Shown one piece after another: positions 1 to 13,437 of a stretch of DNA of 64,000 bases. The stretch is from Apteryx mantelli. Its lineage: Eukaryota; Chordata; Aves; Apterygiformes; Apterygidae. The notes beneath the pieces are model-generated. The model had not been told where the DNA came from, did no database searches, and worked only from the letters and a program-made list of their open reading frames with translations. Position 1 is the first letter of the stretch. Each line of letters starts with the position of its first letter. Location: contig NC_089981.1 in NCBI RefSeq assembly GCF_036417845.1, positions 83,989,268-84,053,267 of the forward strand, written 5' to 3'. The translations under genes were made by a program, and so were the position numbers.

Positions 1-3000
1 ATCAAAAAATCAGTGAGATTTTAATAGCTCTGCCAAAATGTGCTCTGTATGCTTGCTCTGTTGTATCTGAAAGTAAATCTTTTTTTTTTTCTTTTACAAA
101 TAGATAGACAATATTCTTTCATTGCCAGAACAAGGAGAAAATTCCTCTAAAGTGAGATTGTTTTAAGATGTTACCTGATGAGTAATTTAAACTCTTGCAA
201 GAGGATGATGATGGGCCAATAGCTGAAAGCAACATTGGAGGGGTCCTTTTGCTTTCGTCAGGTCCCTGGGAAGTTTAATTCTGAGTTTGGTGGGACTGCT
301 TTAGCACTGAAAGGGATGCTCTTCCCATGTCATATTGAATTCTCACAACTAAGGTGGGTCTGAGCCATTAATTTTGAAAATCTCCAGTTTTTTTAAAAGT
401 TTGGATAGAGTTAGGAAGGGTGTGGGCCTGTTATTTTGATCAGGAGCATCTCAGGACGATCTTAACATTTCCATAGCATCATGGGCATTCAGGGACTGCG
501 CTCGGGGACTCTGTTTGGTCTCCTTCTTTTTCACCCTGTTCAGAGAAGAGCAATAATGCCCTTCATGGAAACTGGCAAAGGCAGGTAGTGATACGTTTAA
601 TGAGCAAATGGGGTGTGGAGGAGGCTTTCTCCTGCTTATTTGTTAAGTTCTGGTCTTGCAGCCTTTCATGTGAGGGGAAAAAAAACCCAAAAAAACGAAC
701 TCACAATAGACTTGTGCGTGGAGCAGCTGCAGGACTGATTTTTATTGTCAGCCCTGTTGTGCTTTCTTCTGTCTACCCAAGCCTGCTCTAGTGCCTCACC
801 TAAGGCAATCCTTTTATTTTTATTTATTTTTTTATTTTTTTAAATGATCAATATGGGGACCATTGATAGGAATAAGGATCTTGGGGATCTTGGAGACAGG
901 AGAAGGGTATGATCTAGAGGGCATCCCAAATCAAGACTTTCTCCAGGTGCTTTGTATCAGCATACTGTGTGGTGTCCAGAGCTGCAGCATTACCCTGTGT
1001 GAAACCATGCCTCTCTGAAACATCTGCATAAGGGGTGATATTCATTGATGTGAGAGTTTGCCTTTCTTTTGTCTTGGTAACACGAGTTACTGAGATCACA
1101 GACTAAGCCAGGCACCGAAAACTGTTGCTCTGAAAGAGATTTTAAGCCATCTGGCTTGCCCAAAGTCCCTGGTCCTATCCCTGCTCTGGGTCACCTTGCA
1201 CCAAGGTTTGGGGAGCAAAGGGTTGAGTCTTGGGGCAGATGGATGGTAAAGTTATAAAGCTGGACCAAGGACAGGTTGCTCATGGACAGTGTGTGCATAA
1301 GAGGACGAAAGATGGAGAGCTTCCACAAGGCTGGAGATGAAGGATAAGGAGGGATTTCTCATAAAATAGTACAGATATTATGTCTCAGCTCTGCTCTTTA
1401 TTGCAGCAGTCTCCTGAAAGCACCAGACTGCTCATTAAAAGTTGTATCCGTCTGTATTACATTTGAGTCAGATCCCTTGAGGGCAAGGGAGCAACCACCA
1501 CATTGGATCCTCCACTGGAGAGAAGAGAGAAAGCCTAGTCCTGCAGCCTGGGGCGAAAGCTTCCTACGGGAAGGATTCGCTGGCAATACAATACCTGCAC
1601 ATCAGTAAAACTGCATTTTACTCTCCCTGCATGATGTGGCAAGCCCATTACCTTGTCCTTTTGCCCAGGTAGATGTGGAGGATCTGTACCTGGGCCTCAT
1701 AATGCAACAGGCAAAATGGTGAATTCATTGAAATTGGTGGGAGAAATACCATTGACTTCATGGGGAACATGCTTTCATCTCTCTTCTCTGATCCTGATAA
1801 CACACATGCATGTGTGTATGTATATATCCCCACCCTCACAAAGACATATATTTATGCAGATGTGTTGCTTTCATTGTATACTTCCACCTTTTTTATTAAT
1901 GTATGATGAGAAAGCCAAGAGGTACATCTAGGTCTGTTTGATTATATGCTTTGCTGTAGCACTGAGGTGTCCAGCTTCAGTAAGAAGTAGAGTTAGAGGC
2001 TTTCATGAGCTTCCTCAAACCCTAAACTGAAATTTCTTTGAGTGTGAATGGTATTTACTGCTATTCAAAGACTCATCTCTAGTAGTAATATTTGTTGTCA
2101 AACATTTGTTGTGACAAATGCTATAAACTAACAAGACTGTCCTCATTAAATTAGATTTCCTGAGCTTTTCACTGCCAGGAGGCCTGAGAAATGAATCATG
2201 GAGTTTGCATATCATGTTAAAGGCTATGTATAGACACTCTTTTCTCATTTCTCATTAACAATACTATTACATAGGGAATGAAGCTGTACAAACCTATTGA
2301 TTTTATCTCCTAGGGAGTCCCAATGGGACCTCCATTGTGGGGAGGGCAGTTTGATCACGTCCAAGGCTGTTATCGGTATGCTGAACAGAGTGTAACCTTT
2401 TATTTGATCCTCAAGGCTCATGGGCTACATTTGAAAGCTGGGTGCAAGGTTTTTGCACACAGTTTTTGTTCTGAATCCCATGGTAAATGCTTCCCTCCTG
2501 CATGTTTATTTCTCAGACAGTTTTGTGCAGTAGAGGAAAAACTTGCAAAGGCAGAAGGAGAAGAAAGAGCAGAGATCTTCAGGGGAAGGGTGGGAGAAGC
2601 TATGGAAGATGTGAAGTAAGATGTCCAGTCTGTGCACAGTTGATCTTCATTAATTTTCATCTTAAAATGCTCACTTTCAGACAGGGAATGGAAAGATCCC
2701 CTCCTTCTCTCAAAACAGTATTTTTCAAAGAATAATCATGCGGGAGTCTGAAGGTGGGAGGACATTTTAGCTACAAGTCAGTTCGGTTTCCCTATTCTCC
2801 CTCTGGGATCTCCTTCCAGGGTGAGACAGAGCCCAGAAGACTTGGGCTGCAGCTGACCCACACTGTGGTGCTTCTGGGGACCCCCTAAACTGCTGGAGCC
2901 CAGTCCCCTGGGTTTCCACAGGGGCCCTGAGAACCATTCATTCAGGAGCATCACTCCTTAATCCACCTCGGCTGTTTCAAGCCTTTCACGCCTTGCATCC

Positions 3001-6000
3001 AGCACTGCCCTTCCCAGGTCTGTCTTCTGGCTTTTCTGATGCCAAATATCCAGGAGCAGAAATATTTTCGGCCAAAAGGCATGACATGAGCCAGAAGATC
3101 TTTCAGGCACTGTACTCAAGAGCTGTTCCTTGCTGACACAAACATTGCATGCTGCTGCTATTATTTATTTTTCAGTGATTACTCTTAATTTGCACCACAA
3201 GCACTGGTATTTATCTGCTACTCATATCAATGGATGCTCACTTGTATTACCGGGTATAAAGGAGAGTTTACCTTTGTGGATCGTTAATGTAGGACTTGGC
3301 ACAGAATGGAGAATGCAGATTAGTTTAATGAGATGAGATGACACTATAAATTGTAGCTGAGACAGTAACTGACACCCTTCAAAGCTTTTTCTTTCAAATT
3401 CAAGGCTACTTGAGCAACATTTTACAAGTTATGCAGTCTTGTTAAAAAAAAATATGGACAGGTGATACTTTCAAGTAAATAGCTCATCAGATGTGCTTCT
3501 CCAGAATAACTCTTCAAAGAAAGTTACAGTTTGCAGCATTGCTGTCTTAGTGATTGCTGGCAGGTCCCCCTTAATAAATACAAGCAGCTTTGAGTCTGAG
3601 GTTGTTCTGGCCAAAACTGGAGTCCTTTTATACCTTCACAAACAAACCAGGGCTCTGGTGCATTGTACTAGAATGAGTGCAAACCGACCAAAGGAAAGAC
3701 TCTGACACCCTCCTTGCAGGAGGTTAAAAGGAGATCATGGAAAGCTACAGCTGAACAACTTGTGCATGTTAATGGACATGGTCAGGATTTTAGAGCTGGG
3801 ATTTTCAAAAGAGAAGTAAGGTACCCAAATCCCAGTGAAACTGAGTCCGCTTTCAATGCCTGTCATGCTAAAGCCTGCTTGCAAATCCTAGCTGCAAACC
3901 TGAGGTGCTCTAAAGCTTGGCGTTTTGTCTGTTTAAAATATATCCTGCTTAGCCAGGCAGATTGACCTGCTGTCAAATTGCATGCACATCACATATCAAT
4001 AGCCTCACATGGCACCAGCCTCTTGCTTCATGCATATTCAGTGTGTGTTTTTCAGAATCATGCCATTGTAGTTGGGGCTGGGCGGTCACGCACGCACACA
4101 CACACACACATGCACACAACACACACCCCGTCTGCAACACACTCGGGGCTGCAGGACCCTCACCTACACCAGGACCTTTTATACTTTCTCTATGGGGGAA
4201 TTTTTTGCTGAGGACTGGCCAGAGAATCTAATTGCTCTGGTGTTAATTTTTGCTGGGAAGGATCCCCTCTCCTTCTCTCTAATTTAACTAGGGGACTTTG
4301 TACCCACGTTAGAGCCAAACTCGAAGCCTTTCTCAGTATGGGGCCAGCGTGCGTTGGCAAGTGGCTCTGCAGGGTGCGTGCAAAGATGTGCAGCTCCAAC
4401 ACAGCTCCAGGCCCTGCCATGCTTGCAATTATGTGTCCCCATGTGCTGAGATGCCAGTTAGAGCCTGGGTGACCGACTCCGTGGTGGATGCAAGAGGGGG
4501 CATAGGCATTTACAGGCAACTATTCTTCACCAAAGACACAAGCCACCATCTGGATTTTGTAGCCTGTTGAAGGGCAGTAAACCCATTGGGCCAGCAAGTG
4601 TTTGAGGGAGTTGTTTGCTGTCTAAATCAGTTTTATATCACAGAATCACAGAATTATATGAGTACAGAATGCGACTGAACTCAAAACAGCCATGTGAACA
4701 TGGCTGATAGCCTCATCTTTCATTTTTGTTTCCCTTCAGGATAAAAAAGGGGGTGTGGAGGGGGTTGATGAAGCTGCTACTTGGTTCGCCTAATGAGGAA
4801 CAAAATTCTTCATTGCTCTGCCCCTGCTATCTATGTATAATACCAAGTGCTGGTGTGGCAGGTACTTCGCTCTGGTATAAGCAGTTGGAGGAGGAGATGG
4901 TAGCCCGAGGAAGAAGGCAAAGGATCCCAGCCAGGGCTGCCTACTGCATCTGTGGCCAGGTTGCTGCCCATGGGACCCCTGTAATTCTCAGCTGTGTTAA
5001 TGAGGTTATCTGAGGTCTCCACTGCAGCGTGGCTTGGTGCAAGCAGTCCTGGAGCTGGCTGGTGCATTCATACCCCTTCCTGCTTCCCCTTGCCCTCCCA
5101 CACTGGAGTCGTAGCCATGGGGAACGGCTTCTCCCTGCGGTTAGAGCTGGGTTTGTGCTGTCAGACAGGGTGTCCAGGACCAGGCAGCGCTCCAGGTCCC
5201 TGCTCTTCATGCTCTTTCCACCGAGCTCTGAGGCCCGGTGGGTGACACTGGGCGGGAGACAGGCAGGATGGAGACTGTGTAGAGGTGGGCCCGTGGCCCT
5301 GAGCCCCACTCAGACTTGCTGCTGGGCAGTCTTTGGATGTTCAAGGCTGGCCCCAGAGGAGATCACACCATACCCTCTGCTCACCTTAAAGGGAGATTTT
5401 GTTTATTTAAGGAAACAGAGGACAAACATAAAGTAAAAAGCCTTTGGAGTGACTGAAAATGTAGCTGAAGGAACAAGCGTATCTCTGACAGACAGGTGTT
5501 TTAAGCAGTGTTTAAGTTCCAGGGGAAATGATACAGCTCAAATCTCTGAGGCCTGTTGACGCAAAAAATGCTTGATTCAGTGCAGCCTGTGGACTGTAGC
5601 TAGACCCCACCATACTCCACCTTTTTCTAGCTCCGGGCTCCTGGTCAGGGAGATGCAGCAGGGGCAGGAGGGCTTGCATTGAGGCACTCAGCTTTCATCC
5701 CAGTTTGCTTCCTTTACCCTCTCCCCTTCTCTGTGCAAAGAGCCATCAGGTTCACCTCCCTTCTGCACTGCCTCTTGCAAGGTGGTTTGGCTCACCACCT
5801 TGTCCCTAAGGCAGAGGAGGAATGGTTGCAGGAGCAGCAAATCCTGCTGGCACTGCTGGACTCCCCAGCCCTACGGCAGCTCTGCATGCCTGCAAAGGAG
5901 GAGGCGGACTTGGTTCCTGCCCCCGAATATCCTAACAGACCCACTGCAGCCCGTGGGTGGGCAGTTTGTGTCCCTAGGTTGGACCTGGGCACCAGGACAC

Positions 6001-8770
6001 ATGCATAAAAATCTTTAAGCCCCTATCTGCCTCCTCTGTGTTGTCTGTGGTGAGATTTTCCAAGTAGCAGTTGGCACATAATTTTTCCGTGAACATGGGA
6101 ATGTTTGCGTCAGGTCTCAAAGCCACAGGATACCTCTCACCTCGGTCTTACTTGGCTGGCAAAGGGAGCCAGCTGTCTTTTCATCTCCTCTGTCACGCGT
6201 ACGCATATCCCTAGAACTGTGTCATCTGGCCTCTGTCCATCTTGCTCTGAGTTGTGGCAAGTCTTTCTTTAACTGATATGGCTTAGTAAGTATTCCAGTA
6301 ATTTCATGGCAGAAAGGCGCAGCTTTCAGAATATACACGTACCCAGACAAGGTCTGTGTTGAGTCACTCAGCATCCTTCTCATTGAGGAGAAAGAGAAAA
6401 TGCACTCTAGCAAATCTGTGTGAGAATACAGCCCATTTCCAGCCTGTGGAAATATGAGGCAGAAGATCCTAGAAAGAAAGAGAGAGGACTTATTTACTCA
6501 TTTTGGGTCTTCAGTTGCTATAAACTCAGGGAACTCCACTGAAATGGGCTTTCTTATTTTTGACTCAGATCTCATCTGTTTGTCTCTCTACTGCCTACAT
6601 CCTAATGTTTTCCCTTGACGCATGGCCTTTTTGTTTCATCAGCAGATACGTTCCATGTGGAGCATCCTGAGCTAGCTCATCTGTGCTCATTTCATTTATT
6701 GTGAATGTATTGTGAGACATGAAATATAAGTATCTCCAAGAAGTGAGATTTGCCTCAATTTCCAGTAGTGTCCTCAGATAAAGGAATTTTTAAGTATAAA
6801 AAATGATCAGGCTTTGAATAATATCACTTGTTCAAATGCACCCTGGTGAAAGCACATAGGTTGCAAAATTTTCAGTGCATTCACTGAAGAAAAGAGTATG
6901 GCAAATGGTAAAAACCATTCACTTGTGCTCTGGATGCCACTTTGTACAGACAGTTTGTGAATCCCACACTCCAACCCTGCAACACTACAAGCAATCTGTT
7001 GAACACTGGCTGCCTGCTAACTTCCCCAATGCAGGGTCATACTCTGGCTATGTCCTAATGGCATTTTGGAGCATTCCTCAATCCATGCCCTTTGGTTTCT
7101 GCAGGAAGGAAACCTGGGCATATAGCTAGAAACACACTCTGTCCTGCTTTCTGATTTGCATAGTCACCACCCGGGACCCCAGCACGTGCCACTGAGCTCC
7201 CTTGTCCCGTGACTTGGATGTGGTCCATGCATCTGTTCATGTGTGCTCCTGATCCAGTGCTGAATGCTTACACTTAGAAATATGAAAGAGTGATTATATC
7301 TTGTATATTGATGGAGGATATAATAGGATGTGAATGTTGCACAAAGGGACTAGAACTCAGTAATACAATAGCATTTTTTGCACTCAAGTGCGCCACTTTG
7401 AAAAGTAATGCTAATATGTGTGATAGTAATGAGTAATAGCTCATTGACTCAAGATAAACATGCAGTGGTGACTCACACTTCTTGGGAGATTAGCTGATAA
7501 GAGCTACTATGACAGATTAATTTTGTTTGTTTTTGTATTTGTGAATTTTCTTTGGACAGATTGCAGTTTTCCTGAATTGCTCTTTGTTCAGAATGATTTG
7601 ACAAGCTGCATCTATGAAAAATGTTTGGCTGGTGTTGTGTTCAAGCTGTTCATGGAGACTTGTTCAGTGAACAGTGTGAAATTAGAGCTGTTTTGTTTAG
7701 ATTGTCATAAGTGTGGTTCCTGGCTGGAGGAAGAGTCCTCTTAGAAATAGGTTACGGATGTAAGTAAACTAAATTCACCTTTGTGGACTGGATATTCAGC
7801 AATCATTTCTTAAAATTTTGCTTTTATGGTGATTTCTCCTATCAGTAAGATTGTGTGCTAGAGTAGTCAGGACAAAGTATACTGACTGGGTGAAAAGTAC
7901 TGTCAAAATGAACTTGTTTACAAATGTAAAAACATATTTGCTGAAAATGCTTTTCCAAATTTGCCTTGTTTTAATTAACATCTCTCATGTATCTACACAG
8001 GGAAAGTTATCTAAGATGCAGAAAGATTTTTAAATATTTCTGAAATGTTCAAATTTCAATGTGAGAGTTAGCAAAAGGGATTCTTTTGCATCTTAAGGTC
8101 ACATCTGTAAAATGATTTCCTACCTACATAACCATTAAGCAGTAAAAAAAGCAGGTGTTTTTTTCTCTCTCAGAACTTCAAAAATAACAAAATTATATTG
8201 TCAAAACTTATAGTGGGATACGGGCTTATTGTGCCTAACTCCAAACTTTCTCAGTTATCAACAACCAAAACTTGAAAATATTTTGATCCAGAACTGGAAA
8301 ATATTTGGAAATTTGGATTCGTGACAAAAATAAATCCAAAATTTTAATGTAAAGCAGAAACTTTTCCTATTTGGAGAGTAAATAAATGCAAGTTAGGGTG
8401 AAAACTTCCATGAAACCCTAAGAACAAAACAAAGCCCAGTGTGCGGTTGCCTTGCTGCTGCAGGAAACCCACCATGCTGCGTCTCGGGGATATTCATCCA
8501 TCTTCTCAAACAGTGTAGAGGGAGCTGATGAGACATAATACGCATGAAATGCAAGGATTTCACGCAGGTCATCAATCTTGGTCTTCTTAGTGTATCTCTG
8601 AAGTCACTTCATTCTTGGCAAAGTAAAATCCTCTTTCGGCTGGTATGAGAGGTAGCATTACTCCTCCCCTTGCTTTCCTCCAGAGGACCCTGTGCATCTC
8701 AGTGGCCACAGAGGCCAGCCTCAACACTGATCCTGCTCCCATGTTTAACATCTCGGTCTTCTCTCCCCAG
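1..8770 (+). other. RTN1: RTN1 intron interior (5' part of gene outside window)
   Basis: No coding exon is recognised here. I looked for the short-isoform (RTN1-C type) first exon, which should splice in phase to the [11 protein letters not shown] exon at 8771, and did not find it. The stretch is therefore read as the intron upstream of the reticulon-homology exons. It holds a CA-rich microsatellite near 4088-4126, a possible CR1 terminal scrap near 4637, a decayed old repeat near 3785-3860, and otherwise unremarkable AT-rich DNA with short chance ORFs. Confidence 0.7.
4088..4126 (+). repeat. (CA)n-rich microsatellite
   Basis: Interrupted CA dinucleotides (CACGCACACACACACACA, then TGCACACAACACACAC) lie inside the RTN1 intron. 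This is a simple repeat with no further function visible. Confidence 0.9.
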
Positions 8771-8978
8771 CTATCGATCTGTTGTACTGGCGTGACATCA
8801 AGCAGACAGGGATAGTGTTTGGGAGCCTCCTGCTGCTGCTCTTCTCCCTGACCCAGTTCAGCGTCGTCAGCGTCGTGGCCTACCTGGCCCTCGCCGGTCT
8901 CTCGGCCACCATCAGCTTCAGAATCTACAAATCGGTCCTACAGGCTGTGCAGAAGACGGATGAGGGCCATCCTTTCAA
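8771..8978 (+). CDS. RTN1: RTN1 exon: start of RHD and first hydrophobic hairpin
   Basis: The acceptor is tctccccag. The first two bases finish an Ala codon, then [13 protein letters not shown] and the hydrophobic run [18 protein letters not shown] follow. The exon ends AA before the gtgagt donor, so the Lys codon is completed by the next exon. Confidence 0.95.
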
Positions 8979-11900
8979 GTGAGTGCTTTGCAGACATGGC
9001 CAGGCACTGTTTCTCTTGCAAAGGATTAATTCTTAGTGACAATTCAGGTTTCTCTTGCTGCTGTTTTTATACCAGATACAATTCAGTTTTTGCTCAAAAC
9101 AAGGAAAATAATTTTTTTTCCTATTGTCCAGTGTCTCAAGAGCCCTAAGATCACATTGGTTCAGATTCTGGGGAAAAAAAACACAAAAGCAATCATCCTT
9201 TAATACATAAGAAATTTTTGTGTGAAAGTCAAAAGATCCAGAAAATTATGAGCAAATAGAAGAAAGGAGTTTCATTAGAGCTAATGACAATACAGTATCT
9301 CTGCAAGTAGGAGGAATATTGTTTCTGGGCACACTCCACTGGGCACAGAGGGAACTTACTTATATCTTTTCTCCAGCACTGCTAGGCTGTGATGTGACAA
9401 TACATCATCTTGGGTGATGGTAGCTCTCCCCATTCCCTGCAGGGTCCTGGCTGTTTGCTCCAGGAGAGCAGCGATCCTTTCTCCTCTGCTGTGCCAATGA
9501 GTCTGTGAACCAGGTCAGGGAACTGCTCTGGTTTACACACACAGTCCTGAAAAAAGGTCCTGTTGGGTTGCTGTTCTTTCTTCTCAACGTGGGTCAGTTC
9601 TGTGATCCGACTCACAACATGGGCATGTTGCCCAGAAGGCAGTGCAGGGTGCGCAGAGAGATGGAGAAGCAAGAAGTGGGGCTAGAAGGCCTTAGGCCAG
9701 CATCACTGCTGGAGGCGACATGGGGCCAGAAAACAACATTAGTTCCTCCAGAGGTTGCCAGCTGGAGGGGATGTCCCCTTCTGTCACAGCAGTGTTGCAC
9801 AGAAGTTTGTGGGGAAAATATCCTGGTTAGGATTTCACCCCCTTTTATGTGGAGTAAAGAGAGAGAGCTCAACAAGATGGGAGTCTGCATGGGGACGAGG
9901 CAAACTGGCCCAGCTTAGCCCATGATCGCCCAGGAAGATGGGTCGGTGCAAGGTGGAGATAGTATGTGCTGGTGGCTCTGTGCCTGCACTTGGAGGAACA
10001 TATTGCTCCAGCTGTGAAGAAATGAGATCTGGGGAGGAGGGAGTGACAGGGAGAAAGGCACAAGCATGAACAGCAGGTGAACCTGCCTGCGTTTGAAACT
10101 GAACCTGTGTTTTTGGCAGAGCCTACTTGGAGATGGAAATGAATCTTTCACAGGACCAGATTCAGAAATACACAGACTGCCTCCAGCTATACGTCAACAG
10201 CACAGTCAAAGAGCTGAGGAGACTCTTTCTCGTTCAGGACCTCGTGGATTCCTTAAAAGTAGGATTGCTTTAGACACTTTTAACCCCTCTCTAGAGGAGC
10301 TAATTTAGATTTCAAAGTACTGGTTCTCTTGTTGACAGTATCCTTGTAAAATCTAGCTGTGAGCAGCTACAAAGTATAAAAGCTGCTCTCTTTTTTGATT
10401 TTTAAGCTATTTGCTCTCCATACATTAGAGGTTTGGCAATCTGCACTTGAATTTAGTGATCTGTAATGCAGGAGTTTTGAAAGTTTCAGGACTAGCTTAG
10501 CTCCACTGAAATTCTTGAAGCACCTCTGAGTTATGCTCTCTATGGCCTTGCCACAAAATGGTGTGTTGACCTTCCTCCCTCTGTTAATCTGGACTCCTTT
10601 TAATGGTGGCATTTGCTGGTATGGAGGAATGTCCTCTTTCCCTTCCTTCTGTGATGGTTATTTATTTTCAGCCTTGCACCAAAGTAGATGTTCTTCAGTG
10701 CAAAGATCATTAAGAGAGCCCACATGGCTCAGGTTCCTAAATTACTAAAGGTATTTTGAAAATGTATCCATCTCCCAGCCCTAAGGAATTATTAGTCTCT
10801 GGGATTATCACAGTGGGTGTGATTAGCAGTGTGGGGTGACCTGGTGACCCCTACCTTCATCAAAATTGGATGCTGAAATCTGCCTATTCCATGCTCAATG
10901 CAGATTCCTAAATATATGCAATTGAGCCATGGATATACATGAAAGCTCAGCAAGGAAGATGAGAAGCAGTAAACTGCAGAAGAGTAAATGGGGTTATACT
11001 CCCAGAAAAAAGTACCAGTGATTACTTTTTGCTTTTCATATCCCTGAAAAGCTTGCAGAATATTCAATTTTCCTTTTCTGCATTGATTTTTAAAGCATTA
11101 CAGTCACCTGAAGGTAGAAGTCCTTAGTTCCTAATGTACCTTATTTAACAAGTCCCCTTACACTTTAAAAAGGTGCCATTACATTAGCTAGTTAAGTGAA
11201 CTCCTTTCTTCTTATGCTGACAATGGAAGTGATATAATGATCCATCTTTAATTTAGTTTGCAGTACTAATGTGGCTGCTGACTTACGTGGGAGCCCTCTT
11301 CAATGGCCTGACTCTTCTGATAATGGGTAAAAATCATCATTTATTTTAAAATCTATTTTTAACTTTAACTCCCTGGCAATTTCTACTCAGACAAAACAGC
11401 CAATACTTAGTGTGCCTTCCTCACAGCTAAACCATTAACATTTATTTCTCTTTGCAGTTAGTATTCATTACTCCCATTCCATTGTCCATCCTGCTAGAAC
11501 CAATTTGTTTTTTATGGGGTTGCAGCTACTAGGTCCAGAGGAATGGGAAATTCCATATTTGGGAGGCCTGAGCAACGTTCGTTTTTAATACAAAGATCCC
11601 TGGTGGATCAGCTGACCAAGTGGCATGACATGTGTTTGTCACTATTCGAAGTAGGTTTCATCTCTGGAGGAATCTGATGAGCAGGAATATAACAGTGTGC
11701 TCTTTTTCTCCTCAGCTGTGGTGTCTATGTTTACTCTACCTGTTGTATATGACAAGTACCAGGTAAGTCCAGCAGCAGGGTGATGAGAGATGTGTCAGCT
11801 GGGTGCTTGGGTGGTTCTGCCTTGTTGACTCCCAATTGACTTTCTCTCCTTGTGTTCTTTGCAGGCACAGATTGATCAATACTTGGGACTTGTGCGGACC

Positions 11901-13437
11901 CACATAAACACTGTTGTGGCAAAGTGAGTTCAGCAGCGACTTGACCAAAAATCTTGCTGTGAGATTCCTGTGCATTGGGGGTGGCTAAGAGCTGGGTGGT
12001 CCTGGAGACAATCTGCCCTGTGAATGACGTCTTCCCCTGCATGAGGGCAGGTCTCTGGAGGGACGCAGTCCTTCTCAGATGAGTGTAGACTGAGGCTGAG
12101 CTGTGGCTCTGCATCCTTCTCTCCCCTCTCCTCCCCTTTGGGGGACCTGTGGACAGAGCAGTCCTATCAGGGGCTGATGTCCATACTTTTACCTGACCAC
12201 ACAGACCAAACAGAAGGTCTTAACTCCCTTCATCACTGATCACCACAAGCCTGGCTTTTCATATTCAGGGACTCTACCCAGTAGAGTTAATAATAATAAT
12301 GTTAATAAGCAAAGTGGGAATTAGAAAAAGCAAATACCTATAAGCACCATGACCTCAAGGGTGTCAAACCATCATGGAATGGACAGAACATCTGAATGAG
12401 ATTTTTGAGGCAGTCTGCTCCAGTTCCTAAAGTACTGCCTGTATCAAAAGCTTCTGTGGGATTCACAAGGGCATAGTGACATCTAAGTATAATTCACAAC
12501 ACTTGAGAATTGCTGAAGCGGGATGGCTGGACTGAAAGGTAGGTCCGTACACCTCAGCAATTTGTATTCACGGCTTTGCAAAAGTTGACCGAACAACAGG
12601 TATCCAATGGAGGGCTGCAAGTTGGTGAGGAACAGAGAGCAAGCAACCCACAAGGTGATGCTGAGGAAAATGGGCTTGTTTAGCCTGACAACGAGGAGGC
12701 TAAGGGGCGATCTTTCAGCAGCCTACAAGTTGTTGAAGGGAAGTTAGAAAGATGATGGAACCAAACTCTTCTCAGCAGTGGCAGATGTTATAACAAGGAG
12801 CAACAACATAAGTTCAGCTTAGGAGGTTCAGTTTGGACATTAGGAGAAACTTTTTCTCTAGGAGATTAGTACAGTGCTGGAGCAGGCTGCCCAGGGAAGT
12901 GCCAGAACTTCCATCCTTGGAGGTTTTCAAGACACAGTAAGACAAAGCCGCAGCTGACCTGATCTAGTGTTGGTGATAGTCCTGCTTCAAGAAGGAGGTT
13001 AGGCTGAAGACCTCCAGGGATCATTTTCAGCCAACATTTCTATGATTCTGTGAACCCGTAGCCTTGGGCAGGACTGAAAGTCTGTACAGAAAATTCTGTG
13101 TTTAACTGTCATTCCTGGATAGAGAATAGGCCACAGAAGGATAACAAAGCAGGGAGGAAATCACTGAGCATATCACATGGTTGCAGGAACTGCCAAGAAC
13201 CAGGCCATTTACAAGTAGCGTAGGAGTGGGTATCACCCTTTTTTCAGATTAGACTCTAGTTCACTTCTCGCCAAAACACACTGAAAGCAAGCTGGAACAA
13301 AGATTACCCTGGCTAAGACTGCATGTGGGGATGCACTGGAATGGAATAACTGCCTGACCATATAATTTTTTTTTTTTTTCCCCTTTGCTTCTAGGATTCA
13401 GGCTAAAATCCCAGGTGCTAAGAGAAAGGCGGAGTAA
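8771..13437 (+). CDS. RTN1: Reticulon 1, C-terminal reticulon-homology domain (six coding exons, 5' partial)
   Basis: Reticulon 1 is an ER membrane protein whose hairpins shape tubules; it is mainly neuronal/neuroendocrine. Coding exons are 8771-8978, 10120-10258, 11257-11326, 11716-11762, 11865-11923 and 13395-13437. All have GT-AG borders and compatible phases, giving 188 visible residues, about the size of one full reticulon-homology domain. The order is: [14 protein letters not shown], first long hydrophobic hairpin, [21 protein letters not shown], a hydrophilic loop ([20 protein letters not shown]), second hydrophobic hairpin ([20 protein letters not shown]), then [20 protein letters not shown] and the C-terminal tail. 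Paralogue choice (RTN1 rather than RTN3/RTN4) rests on [19 protein letters not shown], the [12 protein letters not shown] stretch and the neighbour CCDC175. The protein ends KRKAE, a di-lysine type ER retrieval signal. The N-terminal exons lie upstream of the window. Confidence 0.95.
10120..10258 (+). CDS. RTN1: RTN1 exon: hydrophilic loop of RHD
   Basis: The exon follows ttttggcag and completes the split Lys. It reads [15 protein letters not shown], then [20 protein letters not shown], then [11 protein letters not shown], and ends in phase 0 at a gtagga donor. This is the RHD loop between the two hairpins. Confidence 0.95.
11257..11326 (+). CDS. RTN1: RTN1 exon: second hydrophobic hairpin, first half
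   Basis: The exon follows aatttag and reads [20 protein letters not shown] then LIM. It ends one base into a Gly/Ala codon before gtaaaa. Confidence 0.95.
11716..11762 (+). CDS. RTN1: RTN1 exon: second hairpin, end
   Basis: The exon follows ctcctcag. It completes Ala and reads [15 protein letters not shown], ending in phase 0 before gtaagt. The 47-nt length and phases fit the neighbouring exons exactly. Confidence 0.93.
11865..11923 (+). CDS. RTN1: RTN1 exon: [15 protein letters not shown] segment
   Basis: The exon follows ctttgcag and reads [19 protein letters not shown] plus two bases of Lys before gtgagt. It is the highly conserved post-hairpin segment of the reticulon domain. Confidence 0.95.
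12590..13052 (+). mobile_element. CR1 LINE 3' fragment (truncated)
   Basis: A 5'-truncated Chicken Repeat 1 copy lies in the last RTN1 intron, in gene orientation. Recognisable blocks in order are the GGGCTTGTTTAGCCTGACAA-type segment, GCAGCCTACAAGTTG, TGGACATTAGGAGAAA, GGAGCAGGCTGCCCAGGGA, CCATCCTTGGAGGTTTTCAA and the terminal TTCTATGATTCTGTGA. CR1 ends in short octamer-like repeats rather than poly(A), as here. The 5' limit is approximate. The copy cannot encode a full reverse transcriptase. Confidence 0.9.
13395..13437 (+). CDS. RTN1: RTN1 terminal coding exon with stop
   Basis: The exon follows a long pyrimidine tract and ttctag. It completes Lys, reads [13 protein letters not shown] and stops at TAA (13435-13437). 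Lysines at -3 and -5 make a KxKxx ER-retrieval motif. Confidence 0.95.

Noticed and set aside
3785-3860. Old amniote repeat (GATTTTCAAAAGAGAAGTAA, CCCAAATCCCAGTGAAA)
   Set aside because: It resembles a repeat fragment seen in reptile genomes, but the family could not be named and the edges are unclear.
4637-4665. Possible antisense CR1 end (TCACAGAATCACAGAATTAT)
   Set aside because: Only the terminal octamer-like repeats match; the following bases do not continue into CR1, so it is too short to call.
1-8770. RTN1 short-isoform first exon
   Set aside because: Searched for a short ATG exon with an in-phase donor encoding the known style of RTN1-C N-terminus; none seen, so it is probably upstream of the window.
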